A stretch of 64,000 nucleotides of DNA from Tigriopus japonicus (lineage: Eukaryota > Arthropoda > Copepoda > Harpacticoida > Harpacticidae). The notes beneath the pieces are model-generated. The model was not told the origin of the DNA. It did not search any database and was given only the letters and a program-made list of their open reading frames with translations. The DNA lies in assembly GCA_010645155.1 (NCBI GenBank), contig CM021319.1, forward strand, positions 7,148,111-7,212,110. The letters run 5' to 3'. Of this stretch, positions 43,005 through 54,099 are shown piece after piece (within the stretch, counting starts at the first letter, position 1; each line of letters starts with the position of its first letter). Position numbers and translations under genes: made by a program.

Positions 43005-43370
43005 ATGGCGTTGATTCGGGGTGGCCTCGTTGGGCTGGCTTTTGGTGTCGTCGGGGGAGGGATCCTGACGTGGGCTAGGAAACCGCCGTGCGACGGATTC
43101 ACCATCTTGATCCTGGTTGCCACCTCCGTGGCGTCCAGCGTGACTGTCTGCTTGTCGGGTGAGGCGGTTCCCCTGGTCTCCGCCGCTCCGGCGCCAGCGG
43201 CATGAGGCGAAGGTCAGCTGAACGGGCCTCAGGATGTCGACGTAAATAGCAGCCTAGTAGTACAGCCAACCGACGACCCGGTGAATCCGACCACCGGAAC
43301 AGATTCGGGTGCTCGTGATGGAACCCCCACAGATGAAGATATAAGCGACCGCATTTTGGATTTATTTTCT
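43005..43370 (+). CDS. GC-rich open frame with two hydrophobic segments and an in-frame TGA
   Basis: From ATG 43005 the frame encodes MALIRGGLVGLAFGVVGGGI, a second hydrophobic stretch (FTILILVATSVASSVTVCL) and an Ala/Pro end, then TGA at 43203. The same frame stays open after the TGA for over 80 codons with an acidic, Thr/Asp-rich sequence (VVQPTDDPVNPTTGTDSGAR). GC content here is far above the neighbourhood. It could be a retroelement 5' gene, a pseudogene, or a small two-pass membrane protein. I do not recognise it. Confidence 0.4.
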
Positions 43371-45400
43371 ATGCGACATTTTGTATGTTTTCGAACACAA
43401 CACTTTTCTAACCGTCATCCTACAAACGTATATCTTGCAGTAATAATGTTTATTGTGCGTTTCACTATACAAGTTGGATTAACATTGTCAATGTGTTCCA
43501 TGATGAATTTCGTGCTATTAATGTACTCAAAGAGCCCATTCTGACGACTTCATGTTCTTGTTGCGCCGTTCGAGGCAAGCTAGAATGTGGAGGGATGCCC
43601 CTTTCCCATTCTAAAGTGTGCGAATTGTATTCAAATTGTTTCGCTTTCAAACGTATATTGTACAAAAATATTTGCAAGCCATCAAATTAAAGGACGAACC
43701 TCTCAAGGGCAATCGAAAGTTTCGTCTGCAATGTAGAGTCCTTTAAGCGCAACCAGTGAAATAGAAGTGACGTGAAACCTTTTAGCTTTTTTATATCAAA
43801 ATTGTGATCTTACATGTCCCAAATGTACCTTGAAAAGTTCGAAAATGGGTGAAAATTTGCATTCCTATTCATAGATGCTTGGATTAAGGGGGGAGTTGTG
43901 TTGTTTTGAGTGAGAAATTGAAGAGTGTTTAGAATGTGTCTTGAGAATCCATAGTCTCAAGAGACATGATTTAACTCTTCACAAGCTCCATTTTTTTTTA
44001 AATATGGGATAAAAGAAAGTCTAATCGTTCACTTTATAAATCTAAAGATTTTCTCTGGTCAGAAAAAAGCTAACAACAAAATGTAGCGGTTTCTCGAAAT
44101 TTTTAGTGATTTCCGGCAACAGCGTCAACATGTCAGGACCATACCTATAGATATCTGTGGTCCTCAGGACAGGCTCATTCCCATTTGGTCTTATTTCAGT
44201 TTGATGGTTGAAGAAGAACGTTTCCACACCATCACCTTGTTTGAAGTGCCAACTACCGTACTTATGGGAACGTACAATCAGTATCACTTATGGTTGCTTG
44301 CTTTAGGTTTGCCATCACCCCTAATATAGCCACCCATCTTGCGAAATCCGTGTGCAAGCTTCCTTTGCATAATCCCCTGATCTAAAATAGAGAAAGACAG
44401 AAGCTTTCAAATCCTAAGCATTCAGAAGAACAATGGTACACTCTAACTGAAGGCTGCTTGTCAGACCCATTAAGCAACCTATCGGAGAAAAAAAAAATTG
44501 GTTTTTGGAATGTTTCCATCACCAGTACCAACTTTTAGAAGCGTGGAATGAAAACTAAATTTTTGAGGAGAAGGCATTTATTTGATGTTCATTTCCAAGA
44601 TGGGTCAAGAGGTGGTATGTGATACAAAAGTAGGTTCACCCTAGAACATGGCATAGAATACACCGATTCAGACTAATGAAAAGAATTCGAAGGGAACAGT
44701 ATGGGACTAGTATCCTCTCAAAAGGAGTGCTGTCGAGGGGTTTCCAGCCTCATTTTTCGTGGTTGGTCAAGGTGTCAACCAAGAAACCCTCAACTAAATA
44801 CATGGGGTTCAAAAACTGGCGAGCGAAGAAGTTTTGGGGAGCGTTACAAATTGGTTCCAACTCAAAATTCCTTTTGTTTGGACCAATCACAATTGCGCTT
44901 GCTACGAGCCAGATTTGATACAAATAAGGGTAATAAAAAGGTGGGAATGTATGAACTGAAGAAAACATTTCTTCATGATAAGAAGGGAAAAGGTGGGGAA
45001 ATTAATCATAGAGGGGAGAGAGAAGGAAATGGGAGTTGGTAGAGAGGCCCGAACAATTGAAGCGACAATTCATTGATAAATATCGGTGTTTGCAATGCTG
45101 ATTCTGAAAGGAGAGAACCAGTAGTTTCTTGGACGCCTTTTACGAATTTCCTTTTTTTCAATCTTGAGGGTAGGTGGAAGGACCCTATGAGTGAGATGGT
45201 TTGGATGTGAAGTGAATGCTCCTCAAAATTTTAAGTTCTTTTTAAAATTTCTTTTTAGGTGTTTTGTATTTTTGTGTAGATGGTTGTTTGGTTTTCACAA
45301 CCCACGTGGATGGCGAGGGTCTGACTTCGATCCCGGAAGAACTGAATATTGACACTCTCATCGAAAGTGGGTGTGGGATCACAGATTTCTGGGCCAGCAG
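43371..45400. other. Gene-free stretch
   Basis: Short open frames on both strands lack support. Nothing accepted. Confidence 0.35.
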
Positions 45401-46050
45401 AGGGCGTGTCGGGCTTGAGATCAGAAGTGGTCGAGGTCGATTTCTTAGCCAGAAATAACGTTCATATCTTGCAGCCAACAAGTGAGCGAGTACAGAGAGC
45501 GGTATGGAATCTTCACGCAAACTATTAGAGGGGGCGTGGCCTTACGATGGATTGCCCTCCGCCTTATTTCCGAGTATAGGCTTGAAGGATTAATCGGCAT
45601 AAAAATATAACTATGTAGGTAATGGTACCGTTTCATCGAGGATCGGCTTGAGGTCGGTGAAAATTTCGGCGGCGAGACAACGGAGAGACTATGTATAAAT
45701 AGTGGGCGTGGCTTTTGCAAAAGCTGCCTTTCATGGCTCGATTGATGCCTGGCCTCCCGCTAGAGACACATTTGGAAGATCATCGCTTTCAGATTCACCG
45801 TAGTTCATAATTTGAAAGGGGCGGGGCAAGTCTTTGCTTTCTAGATTGGATCCATCGACCAACGACACACTTCGATCCTTGGCACTAACACGACCATCTC
45901 ACACGGCTTGGGAGTAGAGATGTAATGACAAATTGTTTGAAAGATTCTTTCATGGAGAGACACGCTCAAGAGTGCACGCTTGAAACACAGCCCGGGCGAA
46001 TTCTCTTTGTGGGTGGGCGTGGCGTTTTATTGGCTCTTGTGGGCGTTCGA
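45400..46050. promoter_or_regulatory. Cluster of GGGCGTGG/GGGCGTGTC boxes
   Basis: Boxes are gagggcgtgtcggg (about 45400), gggggcgtggcc (45531), gtgggcgtggct (45702), aaggggcggggc (45818), gggtgggcgtggcg (46013) and gtgggcgttcg (46038). GGGCGTGGC-type boxes are recognised by KLF/Sp/EGR zinc fingers. The region lies just downstream of DDX6's stop codon and could be a promoter or enhancer of an unseen gene to the left. Confidence 0.4.
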
Positions 46051-46063
46051 TTCGACTGGTTGT

Positions 46064-48950
46064 TTATTGTTCTTCATCCTCCTCTGTGTGGAACTCTGCC
46101 ACATAGAGGCTCTTGTCGATGACCTTAGGGATGGGTCGGATTTCCGTGCCCAGTTCTTGTTCAATACGGTGGAGGTCGAATCGGTCTTCGTAGGTGATTA
46201 GGTTGATGGCCACGCCCATGTGACCGAATCGTCCTGATCGGCCGATACGATGCAGGTAGGTTTCGGCCATGCGAGGGAAATCGAAGTTGATCACCACATT
46301 CACGGCTTGAATATCGATTCCTCTAGTGAACAAATCTGTAAGAGACGATCGAAGTTGGTTAAGATATGGAGTTTTGGGCGTTTCATTAACAGGATTAATG
46401 GGCAAGTAGATTGTCTCAAGGCCATGAATCGGAAACGTTAGTTCAAAACGAGTCCGGGATTAAACTATGAGTTCACAATTGATCTTGCCAGAGGATGATT
46501 GGGTCACTTCCAATGAGTTGTGGAGAGCCTTGCCCAGTACCTAAGGCGTGTTAGAATGATTACACCGATGGTCTAAGATGGGTGCAATGATTTGTTTCAA
46601 CAAAAACTGATTTGAAATTGGGTAAGTGTCTACGTGAAATTATGCCTTAATGATGTGGTTGTAGATTATGTTTCAAATTCGAGAATGTTTTTACTCATGT
46701 CTTCTCAATTCCCTCCATCACAAAGCACAACCGCTAGGAGACGTGATGGAAGGCTACATCATACTGGCAGTAATCTAATTGGTAATTAAAATATTGATCC
46801 ACGTTCAATTTACATTTCAATCTACAGCACGTTCTAGAAGTGACTTACATGATAAGATTAGAGAAAGTCAGGGTAACTAATGCAATAAATTGCACAATAA
46901 CATGTCATAAGTCAGATCAATTATGACAATACAAACAAATCTCACTTTCCCTAACCCGAACTTAGGGAACGAGGACAGCAAATACCCAAATCACTTCGTT
47001 TGACATTGAATTGAAGAAATAATCAGGCTGACCCAAAAGTCGGATTTTCAATCCACCATAAAACCGTGTTTGATACAGGAATAGCCGTTAATTTTTTTAA
47101 AATTATTACCTGAGCAAACGAGGTTCCTGCAGAGCCCTGCCCTGAAATCGTGGAACACTCTGTTCCTGTGAGGTTGCGCCATCTTGGCGTGAATGTAGTA
47201 GCAACTGTAGCCGAGCTCCGTAATCTTCTTGGCCAAGAGCTCGACACGTTGAGTGGAATTGCAGAAAATGATGCTCTGATTGATCTGCAAGACAATAACA
47301 CGTACAAATCTCAGGATGTCAGCGGAATAACGTCATAGTAATATTTGCTAGGAATGGAAATTGTCTCAAGGCCATGAATCGGAAACTTCAGATGGAATGA
47401 GTCCGGGATTAAACTATGAGTTCATGATTGATCTTGCCAGAGGATGATTGGGTCACTTCCAATGAGTTGTGGAGAGCCTTGCCCAGTACCTAAGGCGCAA
47501 TACATACGAAAAACAGTTCCAGTTACCTGAAGCTTTGAGAAGAGCGTGTTGAGGCAATGGACCTTCTGCTTTTCTTGAACGAAAGCATAGTACTGTGTGA
47601 TTCCCTTGAGTGTGAGCTCGTCCATGAGGTTGACCTCGTAGGGGTCTTTCATGTGCTTCCTCATGAAGGCTTCCACAGTGAGGGGAAACGTGGCAGAATA
47701 CAAGAGAACTTGCCGCGTTAAAGGCAAGTGCGAAATCAGACGATCCAAAAGGCCTTTGAAGTCTTGTGAGAGTAACTTGTCGGCTTCATCCAAACAGAGG
47801 ATCTTGCATTTCTCCATATTGGCCACTTTCTTTTCCATGAGATCCAGGATTCGACCCGGTGTGGCCACGATCAATTGGACCTTTTCGTACAGTCTGAGAA
47901 TGTCCTCTTTCAAGTTGGTTCCACCGGTGGTCACCATCACCTTGACACCCAAATGTTTGCCCAATTCCAGCGCAATCTGGCTGGTTTGCAACGCCAACTC
48001 GCGAGTCGGAACCACGATCAATCCTGTAAAATAAAGGCATTTCATTGAAACATGGTTTTCAGGTCCTCTGTTAATTGCTTACAATCCTATCAAATTGTCT
48101 TTCGGTCATTTTCATCCAAAGAAAGTACGCTTCCAAGAGTCTGAACGACCAGATAATATTACTATGGCACCAGATATCCCCTTGGTTCGCCGATGGAGAT
48201 TCAAGCGAGTCAAGTCTACAAAGGTGCCAAGTTCTATCAAAAGAAGTTCTAACTATAACATTCCGCTCACCTTGAATAAAGTCTTTGGTGGTGTCGATCT
48301 GCTCCAAAATGGGAATGGTATAAGCGCCCGTTTTGCCAGTTCCGTTTTTGGCACGGGCCAAAACATCGCGACCACTCAAGGCCACGGGAATGGACGCCTC
48401 TTGAATGGGCGAGGGCTTCTCCCAGCCCATTTCAAAAATGCCCATCAACAAATTGCGGCGGAGACAGAAATCTTCGAATTCATTGCCTTTCGTGTCCGTC
48501 ACGTCCGTGGTTCGCTTTCGCCGATCCTTGGCGGGGATCTTCAAATTGGCCTTCCAACCCATGCCTCCCGCATTGCTTGTACTCGAAGAAACTTCATCAC
48601 CCGCGGACTTGGGCCTGAAACACGGAAAAATTACATCAACCAAGACAATCCAAGGTATTTGATAAAATCGTGTCAAGGTTCGATTCAGAAAGACTAATCA
48701 AACGCCCTCACAAATTTTTCAGGGTTTGAGTTAATCATCACAAATGGATAGCTAGCCATGTTGATCTTCTCAGCGGGTCAGGTTGCCTCTAAATTTGACC
48801 ACTTAAAAAGCTTCGGATACTAGATAATTCACCCTGCATCCAGTCTAGATTAACATGACTGAATCATCCACTCGTCAAATTATGAACTTACTCGGCGGTG
48901 TTGGCGTTGAGGTTGGGTGTGGTATTAGCGGCCATAACGGCGGCCGACAT
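46064..48950 (-). CDS. me31B: DEAD-box RNA helicase DDX6/Me31B (Dhh1 family)
   Basis: Five coding exons (48950-48892, 48614-48271, 48023-47527, 47284-47110, 46335-46064) total 1,347 bases, or 448 residues, with all junctions in phase and GT-AG. The helicase motifs are complete: Q motif [14 protein letters not shown], motif [11 protein letters not shown], Ia PTRELA, Ib [67 protein letters not shown], and [14 protein letters not shown]. The short N-terminus ([20 protein letters not shown]) and the C-terminal end ([19 protein letters not shown]) are typical of the family, which runs about 430-480 residues. The protein represses translation and promotes decapping of mRNA in P-bodies and germ granules. 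The helicase core is highly conserved and probably functional. Confidence 0.95.
46410..46548. repeat. Intronic direct repeat in DDX6, copy A
   Basis: About 138 bp, nearly identical to 47360-47497 (attgtctcaaggccatgaatcggaaac ... ttgcccagtacctaaggcg). It lies in the last intron (46336-47109). Confidence 0.9.
47360..47497. repeat. Intronic direct repeat in DDX6, copy B
   Basis: Same 138-bp sequence in the preceding intron (47285-47526). The two copies flank the 175-bp exon 47110-47284, about 950 bp apart in direct orientation. Confidence 0.9.
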
Positions 48951-49560
48951 CCTTCCAATCGATTTCCTTAATCAACGAGATCAATCCAACCGAAGAGTGG
49001 GTCCTCTTCCCCGAACCAAAATAGGATATCCGGAACAATCCTAAAACGTAACGGCTAATATGTAAAACTCAATTCAATCCGACCCATACTTTGGATGCAC
49101 AAGATTCACGCGGATTTTGAACATGGAAGCAAACTGCGAAAAAGTCGCCATGATGGTAATCCATCAACATCAGGATTCGGGTTGAACTTACCCGGCGAAA
49201 ATCGGGGTCAAGGCGGTGCTTGGGATCTCTTTGAAAGATTCGAGATAGGTTGGAACGTTTTTCACTTGGATGACGGGATTCCACGGAGGATTTATTTCCA
49301 GTTAGCGTTCCCTGAACAAAGAACTTGATTGAAGCTGTTCATTGAGAGGTCCGAGTTAGGTTGAAAGCGTGAGCGGCGAATCAGAGAGCGAGCGAGTCTG
49401 CCGAGAGCGAGCAACGAAGGACTGCGGACGAGTCCAAGTGGACTGGCCGCCAGGATTAACAAAGGGGAGGAAAGGGGAGTTTGCCCGAGGTGGCTGTGAA
49501 TTGAGGCGGGTTGGGCCGAGGCATGGCCGAGGTTGGGGGGTTCAAAACATTTAGACAAGA
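48951..49560 (-). promoter_or_regulatory. Probable DDX6 5' region
   Basis: It lies immediately upstream of the DDX6 start and is higher in GC than flanking DNA, with gagcgagcgag-type runs at 49385-49420. Open frames on either strand look non-coding. No TATA or splice site for a 5' UTR exon was confirmed. Confidence 0.35.
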
Positions 49561-50530
49561 GCCCGACCAAGACTGGATGGAGCGGGTATGCCTGATTTTA
49601 TGAATTCAGTTGGAATTTAGGTGTTCCAGAACATGGGGGTCCATGAGAAAGAGTAAACGAGTTTGGCCAGGAATTTTCAGACTAATGCTGACAAAAGTTG
49701 GGCTAAATGTCAAAAAATGACCATCAGAAATAACTCTTACCGGTGTAATGTTTTACTACCATTGATCGTAAAATTGTGAGGTCAAAAAGCAGTATGATGT
49801 TTTTGAGTTGACATCTTACTGTGCACAATGTTGATGAATTCTAGATTTTTAAAAAATCCGAAAAATCGAGCCTCATTGATTTTTGGACCAAAGGAGTATT
49901 CAATTCTGTTAGCAAACTCTATTTATAGTACTTTCAGTATTTTAAAATTATGATCATTTATTGCAATGTCTTAAATCTTTGTTATGGTTTGCAATACTTG
50001 CCAAAGTATAAAGAGTGGCACAGATGAGAATGTTTATCACTAGGGCCCAGAAATTTTTTTTTGTTAGGGAGCACAATTTCTATTTGTTTCAAGAAGTAAG
50101 GTCAGCGGACAACCTTGCACATCAGCCATTAGCTGGCATTATGTTGTGAAACATCTAAAGTTTCTGCTCCATAGCAAAAGAAATCCAGGCTCTACCCATC
50201 ACACAACAGGCAAACACAATCTGAAAAAAATATGAAATTTCTTCTTGTCACAAGTCAAGTCATGGTTGGTGTCTAGTATTTCTTTAAATGTCTTCCTTGA
50301 ATGTACAGAATTTACAGAAATTTGAGGAAAGGTTCTCATTTTTTTTTTAAATTGAACACCTTTCAATCACTCCAATTATAAGAGGGAATCCAAAAATATG
50401 TGGGAATAAGAGATCAGGTGCTGTCTGTTTAAGCCAATGTTCAAATGATGTGATCGAGGTGAGAGAGTGAAGTATTGCGTTGTTGACCTATCCAAAACCG
50501 AAATAAAAAATTTGGCAAAAGACTCTTTTG
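49561..50530. other. AT-rich gene-free stretch
   Basis: A fragment near 50040 (cactagggcccagaaattttt) resembles the left terminus of the GGGCCC-ended family. Otherwise nothing. Confidence 0.45.
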
Positions 50531-50540
50531 GCCCATCAAA

Positions 50541-50731
50541 ACTTGGATTATATTAAAGAACACATCTGATAGTTTTTGGTTCTAAGTTGTGTATGAAATG
50601 CGCCAAAAGTTTATGAAATAATAAAAATTTCACATTTCTTACAAATTCTATTGTTTCATAAACTTTTGGCGCATTTCATACACAACTTAGAACCAAAAAT
50701 TATCAGATGTGTTCATTTATATAATCCAAGT
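50541..50731. mobile_element. Short foldback element (hairpin)
   Basis: The arms are inverted over about 85-90 bp: acttggattata...gaacacatctgat, ttttggttctaagttgtgtatgaaatgcgccaaaagtttatgaaa, and its mirror. The loop is about 30 bp. Right after it, 50730-50770 repeats aagttgtgtatgaaatgcgc.taaagtttatgaaacaataaaa in direct orientation, so a third partial arm is present. Confidence 0.85.
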
Positions 50732-50770
50732 TGTGTATGAAATGCGCATAAAGTTTATGAAACAATAAAA

Positions 50771-51656
50771 CTTGAAAGAAAATGTGAAAGAAGCACAAAA
50801 TTTCAAAAATCACACCACACTTTTCAAAGTGGTAACACATTTAGAAATATACTTATATTTATCTCTTTTTATTCTTGAACCTTTATCTTGCCCATTGCAA
50901 ATCACGATAATGAACGAAAAAAATCATTTGGAGAAGCCTAAGGTCATGGTAATAGCATTTGGAAACACTTTTTAAAGGAGAGATTTTGGGTAGTTGTGAG
51001 ATCTGTTGAGAGATCAAATACTTGGTCGGGTAGATCTGAACTTTGTGGCTGCAAGCCCACCAATCTGCCCCTGTCCGAGAAGGGTCAAGTACAATGACGC
51101 TAGGGAAACGGAAACAAGTCTCTCGGCTCTTGCACTCTCATGCCAACAGTGACCCAAAAGTACAGAAGGTTTGAAAATTGCCGCGAAAAAGCGGCTGGGC
51201 CTGAAATTGGAAATCCCTTAACTTTGTATCAGACATTTTTCAGTTTAAAAATGTTTGAATGAGTTAATAAGGCTACCAAAGGTGAAACTAGAGAAACGCC
51301 AAACAAGATTGAACCATGCCTACAAAATAACATCTTTTACATAGATTGAATCCCTTAATACATTAGCTAGCAGGCGCCAGAGTTGTGTGAATTACTTGAA
51401 AAATGTGATTTATTAGAATTACTTCGTCAAAAATAAAATTGATAACTATTCCACATTACGCAAATATAATTAACTTCAATTACAACTGCATTCCAATCAC
51501 AACTACCCACAAACAAAGATTTTATAAAGTTTGAAAATCAGTAACTTCAAAAAGATGTCTGTAATCGTAGTAAAATCATTACAATTCTGGTATTTCTCCA
51601 TTGAACGTAGGAGACGTGCCCCTGGTTTAGATTTGCTGCAAATAGTTCTCCATTAA
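50771..51656. other. Gene-free stretch
   Basis: No exon or RNA gene accepted. Confidence 0.4.
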
Positions 51657-52902
51657 CTCTTTCAGGACGTTTGGGTGTTATAACACCCAAACAATATTCT
51701 TATCTTAAATTGATTTTTTGTCGCCCCGGGAAATTTTAACGTTTTTCTTAGTTAACAAGAGTTGCTCATCAGAAAAACACCTTCATTCTCGTCTTAGAAG
51801 TTGGAAATTTGACCGAAATTTAACAAAGTTACGTAAAGAAGAATTCCGGAGGTAATTCTTTTAATTTCCTAAGTACTAAAGCTCTTGTCAAATTAGTTGT
51901 ACAATACCAATTAAGTTACCCTTTTATATTGTAATACTTCGCATGTTCTTACATGTGTGGGCGAAGTTTTAAGTCAGTTTATGTCATAGTTTATGTACAG
52001 TGAGGCTTTAAATTTTGGGTGTTACAACACCCAATTGTCTGGAACTGCCCTTTACATTTACGACGTTTTGTATGATGAATATGAAAAATGAAAAGTTTGT
52101 GTGACAAAAATGTCCATTTTTGACCCCCAAAAAAGCGAAAAAAACCGCTCCGGGTTTATGAAATGTCAAATTCCTAAGCAATATATGTAGGTTTTTGATC
52201 GTATTAAGTATATGAAAATTCTTCATTTCTGTTTGTTTTGGACCGATAGGTCAAAATAATAATAAGTATTGACTAAATCATACTTAGATTTTTTTTTTAA
52301 ACGGTGATCTAATTATCTTCACATCACTAAGTTGAATGATCATTTGAAAATTTAAGGAAATCTACTGAGCAGACGTGTCTTCAGACGTGTGAATATGATT
52401 TTTCTCGAAGAACTATGCTCAATTTGGATCAAAAGTGATTTTTACAAAATCTTACAGAATTTCACAAATTTGAATTGAACACGCACCAACAAGCCCTTTT
52501 AATGATTCAAAAGATATTTTCAAAACTATGTGTTTTAAGTGTGCTTTAGATTATAATTTTATCATTTTGACTTGCGACTAGATATAAAAAATGGAGAATT
52601 TTCAAGCTGTTTGTGTGAAATCTACGACTTTTTTTTAATGTAAACGGCCATAGTTGTTTTGATGATTTTCATGCACATTTATAACATCGCGAAGTAATAA
52701 AAGAAGCCAATGTTATGAATATATTTAGTCCTTTCATTCCAATTGGGTGTTTTGGCACCCAAAAATTTAACCTTTGATAAAGTCACGGTCATGCATTATA
52801 ACACATTAAATTTGTTGTGTTTTATACCAGTGCTATAGTACCTTTCTACCTTAAAAATATTCCACGTGAACGGTGTGTAACAAAAGTTTCGTACTGAAAG
52901 AG
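51657..52902. mobile_element. piggyBac-type non-autonomous element flanked by TTAA
   Basis: TTAA at 51653-51656 and 52903-52906 immediately flank CTCTTTCAGGACG at the left and CGTACTGAAAGAG at the right, an imperfect inverted terminal repeat. The element is 1,246 bp with no transposase. Inside are three near-palindromes (gggtgttataacaccc at about 51674, gggtgttacaacaccc at 52017, gggtgttttggcaccc at 52745). The TTAA target site is diagnostic of piggyBac. Superfamily assignment is by ends only. Confidence 0.8.
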
Positions 52903-52999
52903 TTAACTAGGAATTAAACCCATTTGTCGTCTAGCGGCTGAGATTCTTACCACCATTAAAGACAAGACTCCGTAATATTTACCTTGATATGCCTAAAGT

Positions 53000-53553
53000 A
53001 TCTTTAGATATGCCTAACTAAGCTTTTGTAGTGAAACGGCAAGACTAGAGCATTCAAAGGAGTCCAAGCCTCTTTTATTTGACGAAAAATTAGGGGAAAT
53101 CGGGGAAAATTGGCGAAAACAAATGGCAAAATCGCCCATTGCTGGCGATAACTCTGGCAAATTTTGATTCTCTCTTTATGATTTTGACTTTCATTCTGAC
53201 TGATCAAATATCAAATAACAAAACAACAAATTCGGATCAAATATTTTAGATGACAATCACTAAAGGGGGAGAGCTTTGACCAAACTATTGTTTCTTGATT
53301 TAATTGTGCTTTTACCAAGAACAAGAAAAAATTGTTTCGCTTTAGAATTATTTTTTAATAACAATTACTTTTGCTGTAGAACTTACGTCCTCCCTCTTTG
53401 CAATGAATCTATTCATTAGACGACCCATTATGAATTTTTAAGTCTCATCTACACGACTTTTTATCTACTATCTGTGACCTGCCCTAAGTTCAGGGACTTT
53501 ATCGGACATCTAATTCCAACTCCCTTACAAACCAATGCTATTATCAGACATGA
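53000..53553. other. Gene-free stretch
   Basis: AT-rich; nothing recognised. Confidence 0.4.
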
Positions 53554-54099
53554 CTAGGGCCCGGAAATAATTTTTTTAAAATATAAATTTTTTTAAAAAT
53601 ATTTCTCCACTTTTCCTCGATTTTTTAAATATTTTAGCTGTTTCAAGGAAAAGTAAATATTTTTTCAAATATTCTAGTTTAAAAATATTTCAGGCAAAAT
53701 TGAGAAAAAGAAATGAATGACCAATGCTCAATGGAGCCTTTCTAAACTGAACCTAAAATACAAAAATCTCGACAAAATGGCACTTGTACTAAGATTAGAC
53801 ATTCACAAACAAAACTACAGTCATATACGAAAAAACTGCGCAGTCTATTGAGGCAAATTGATAATTGTATTGTTTAAATCAATCCCAGGTCAATTTTGCC
53901 CCAAAAGACGGCCTAATGCATCAATTTCAGCAGAAAAAAAATTGGAAATTCGGCGCACAAAGGCAAAAATACCAAAACATGGCCTTGTCAAAAAAATATT
54001 TCTTAAATATCCGGCTTTTTTCCAAATATTTTTGGCTTTTGAAGAAAATATATATTGAAAATTTTGTCACTTTTTTGCAAATATTTTTCCGGGTCCTAG
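53554..54099. mobile_element. Complete GGGCCC-ended non-autonomous element
   Basis: The left terminus is ctagggcccggaaata and the right terminus tatttttccgggtcctag, inverted with one mismatch in the core. It is 546 bp with AT-rich subterminal parts (ttttttaaaaatataaa). It is the longest of at least three copies in the window (others at 19260-19740 and 38115-38405, left-end scrap near 50040). Terminal GGGCCCGG-like ends are hAT-like, but the flanks show no clean 8-bp duplication. Confidence 0.75.

Noticed and set aside
47651..48697. Plus-strand frames opposite DDX6
   Set aside because: Antisense shadows of helicase exons.
52919..52952. tRNA-Glu-like 5' half (tcgtctagcggctgagattcttacc)
   Set aside because: Only the D-arm half resembles a tRNA; there is no T-arm or acceptor stem downstream.
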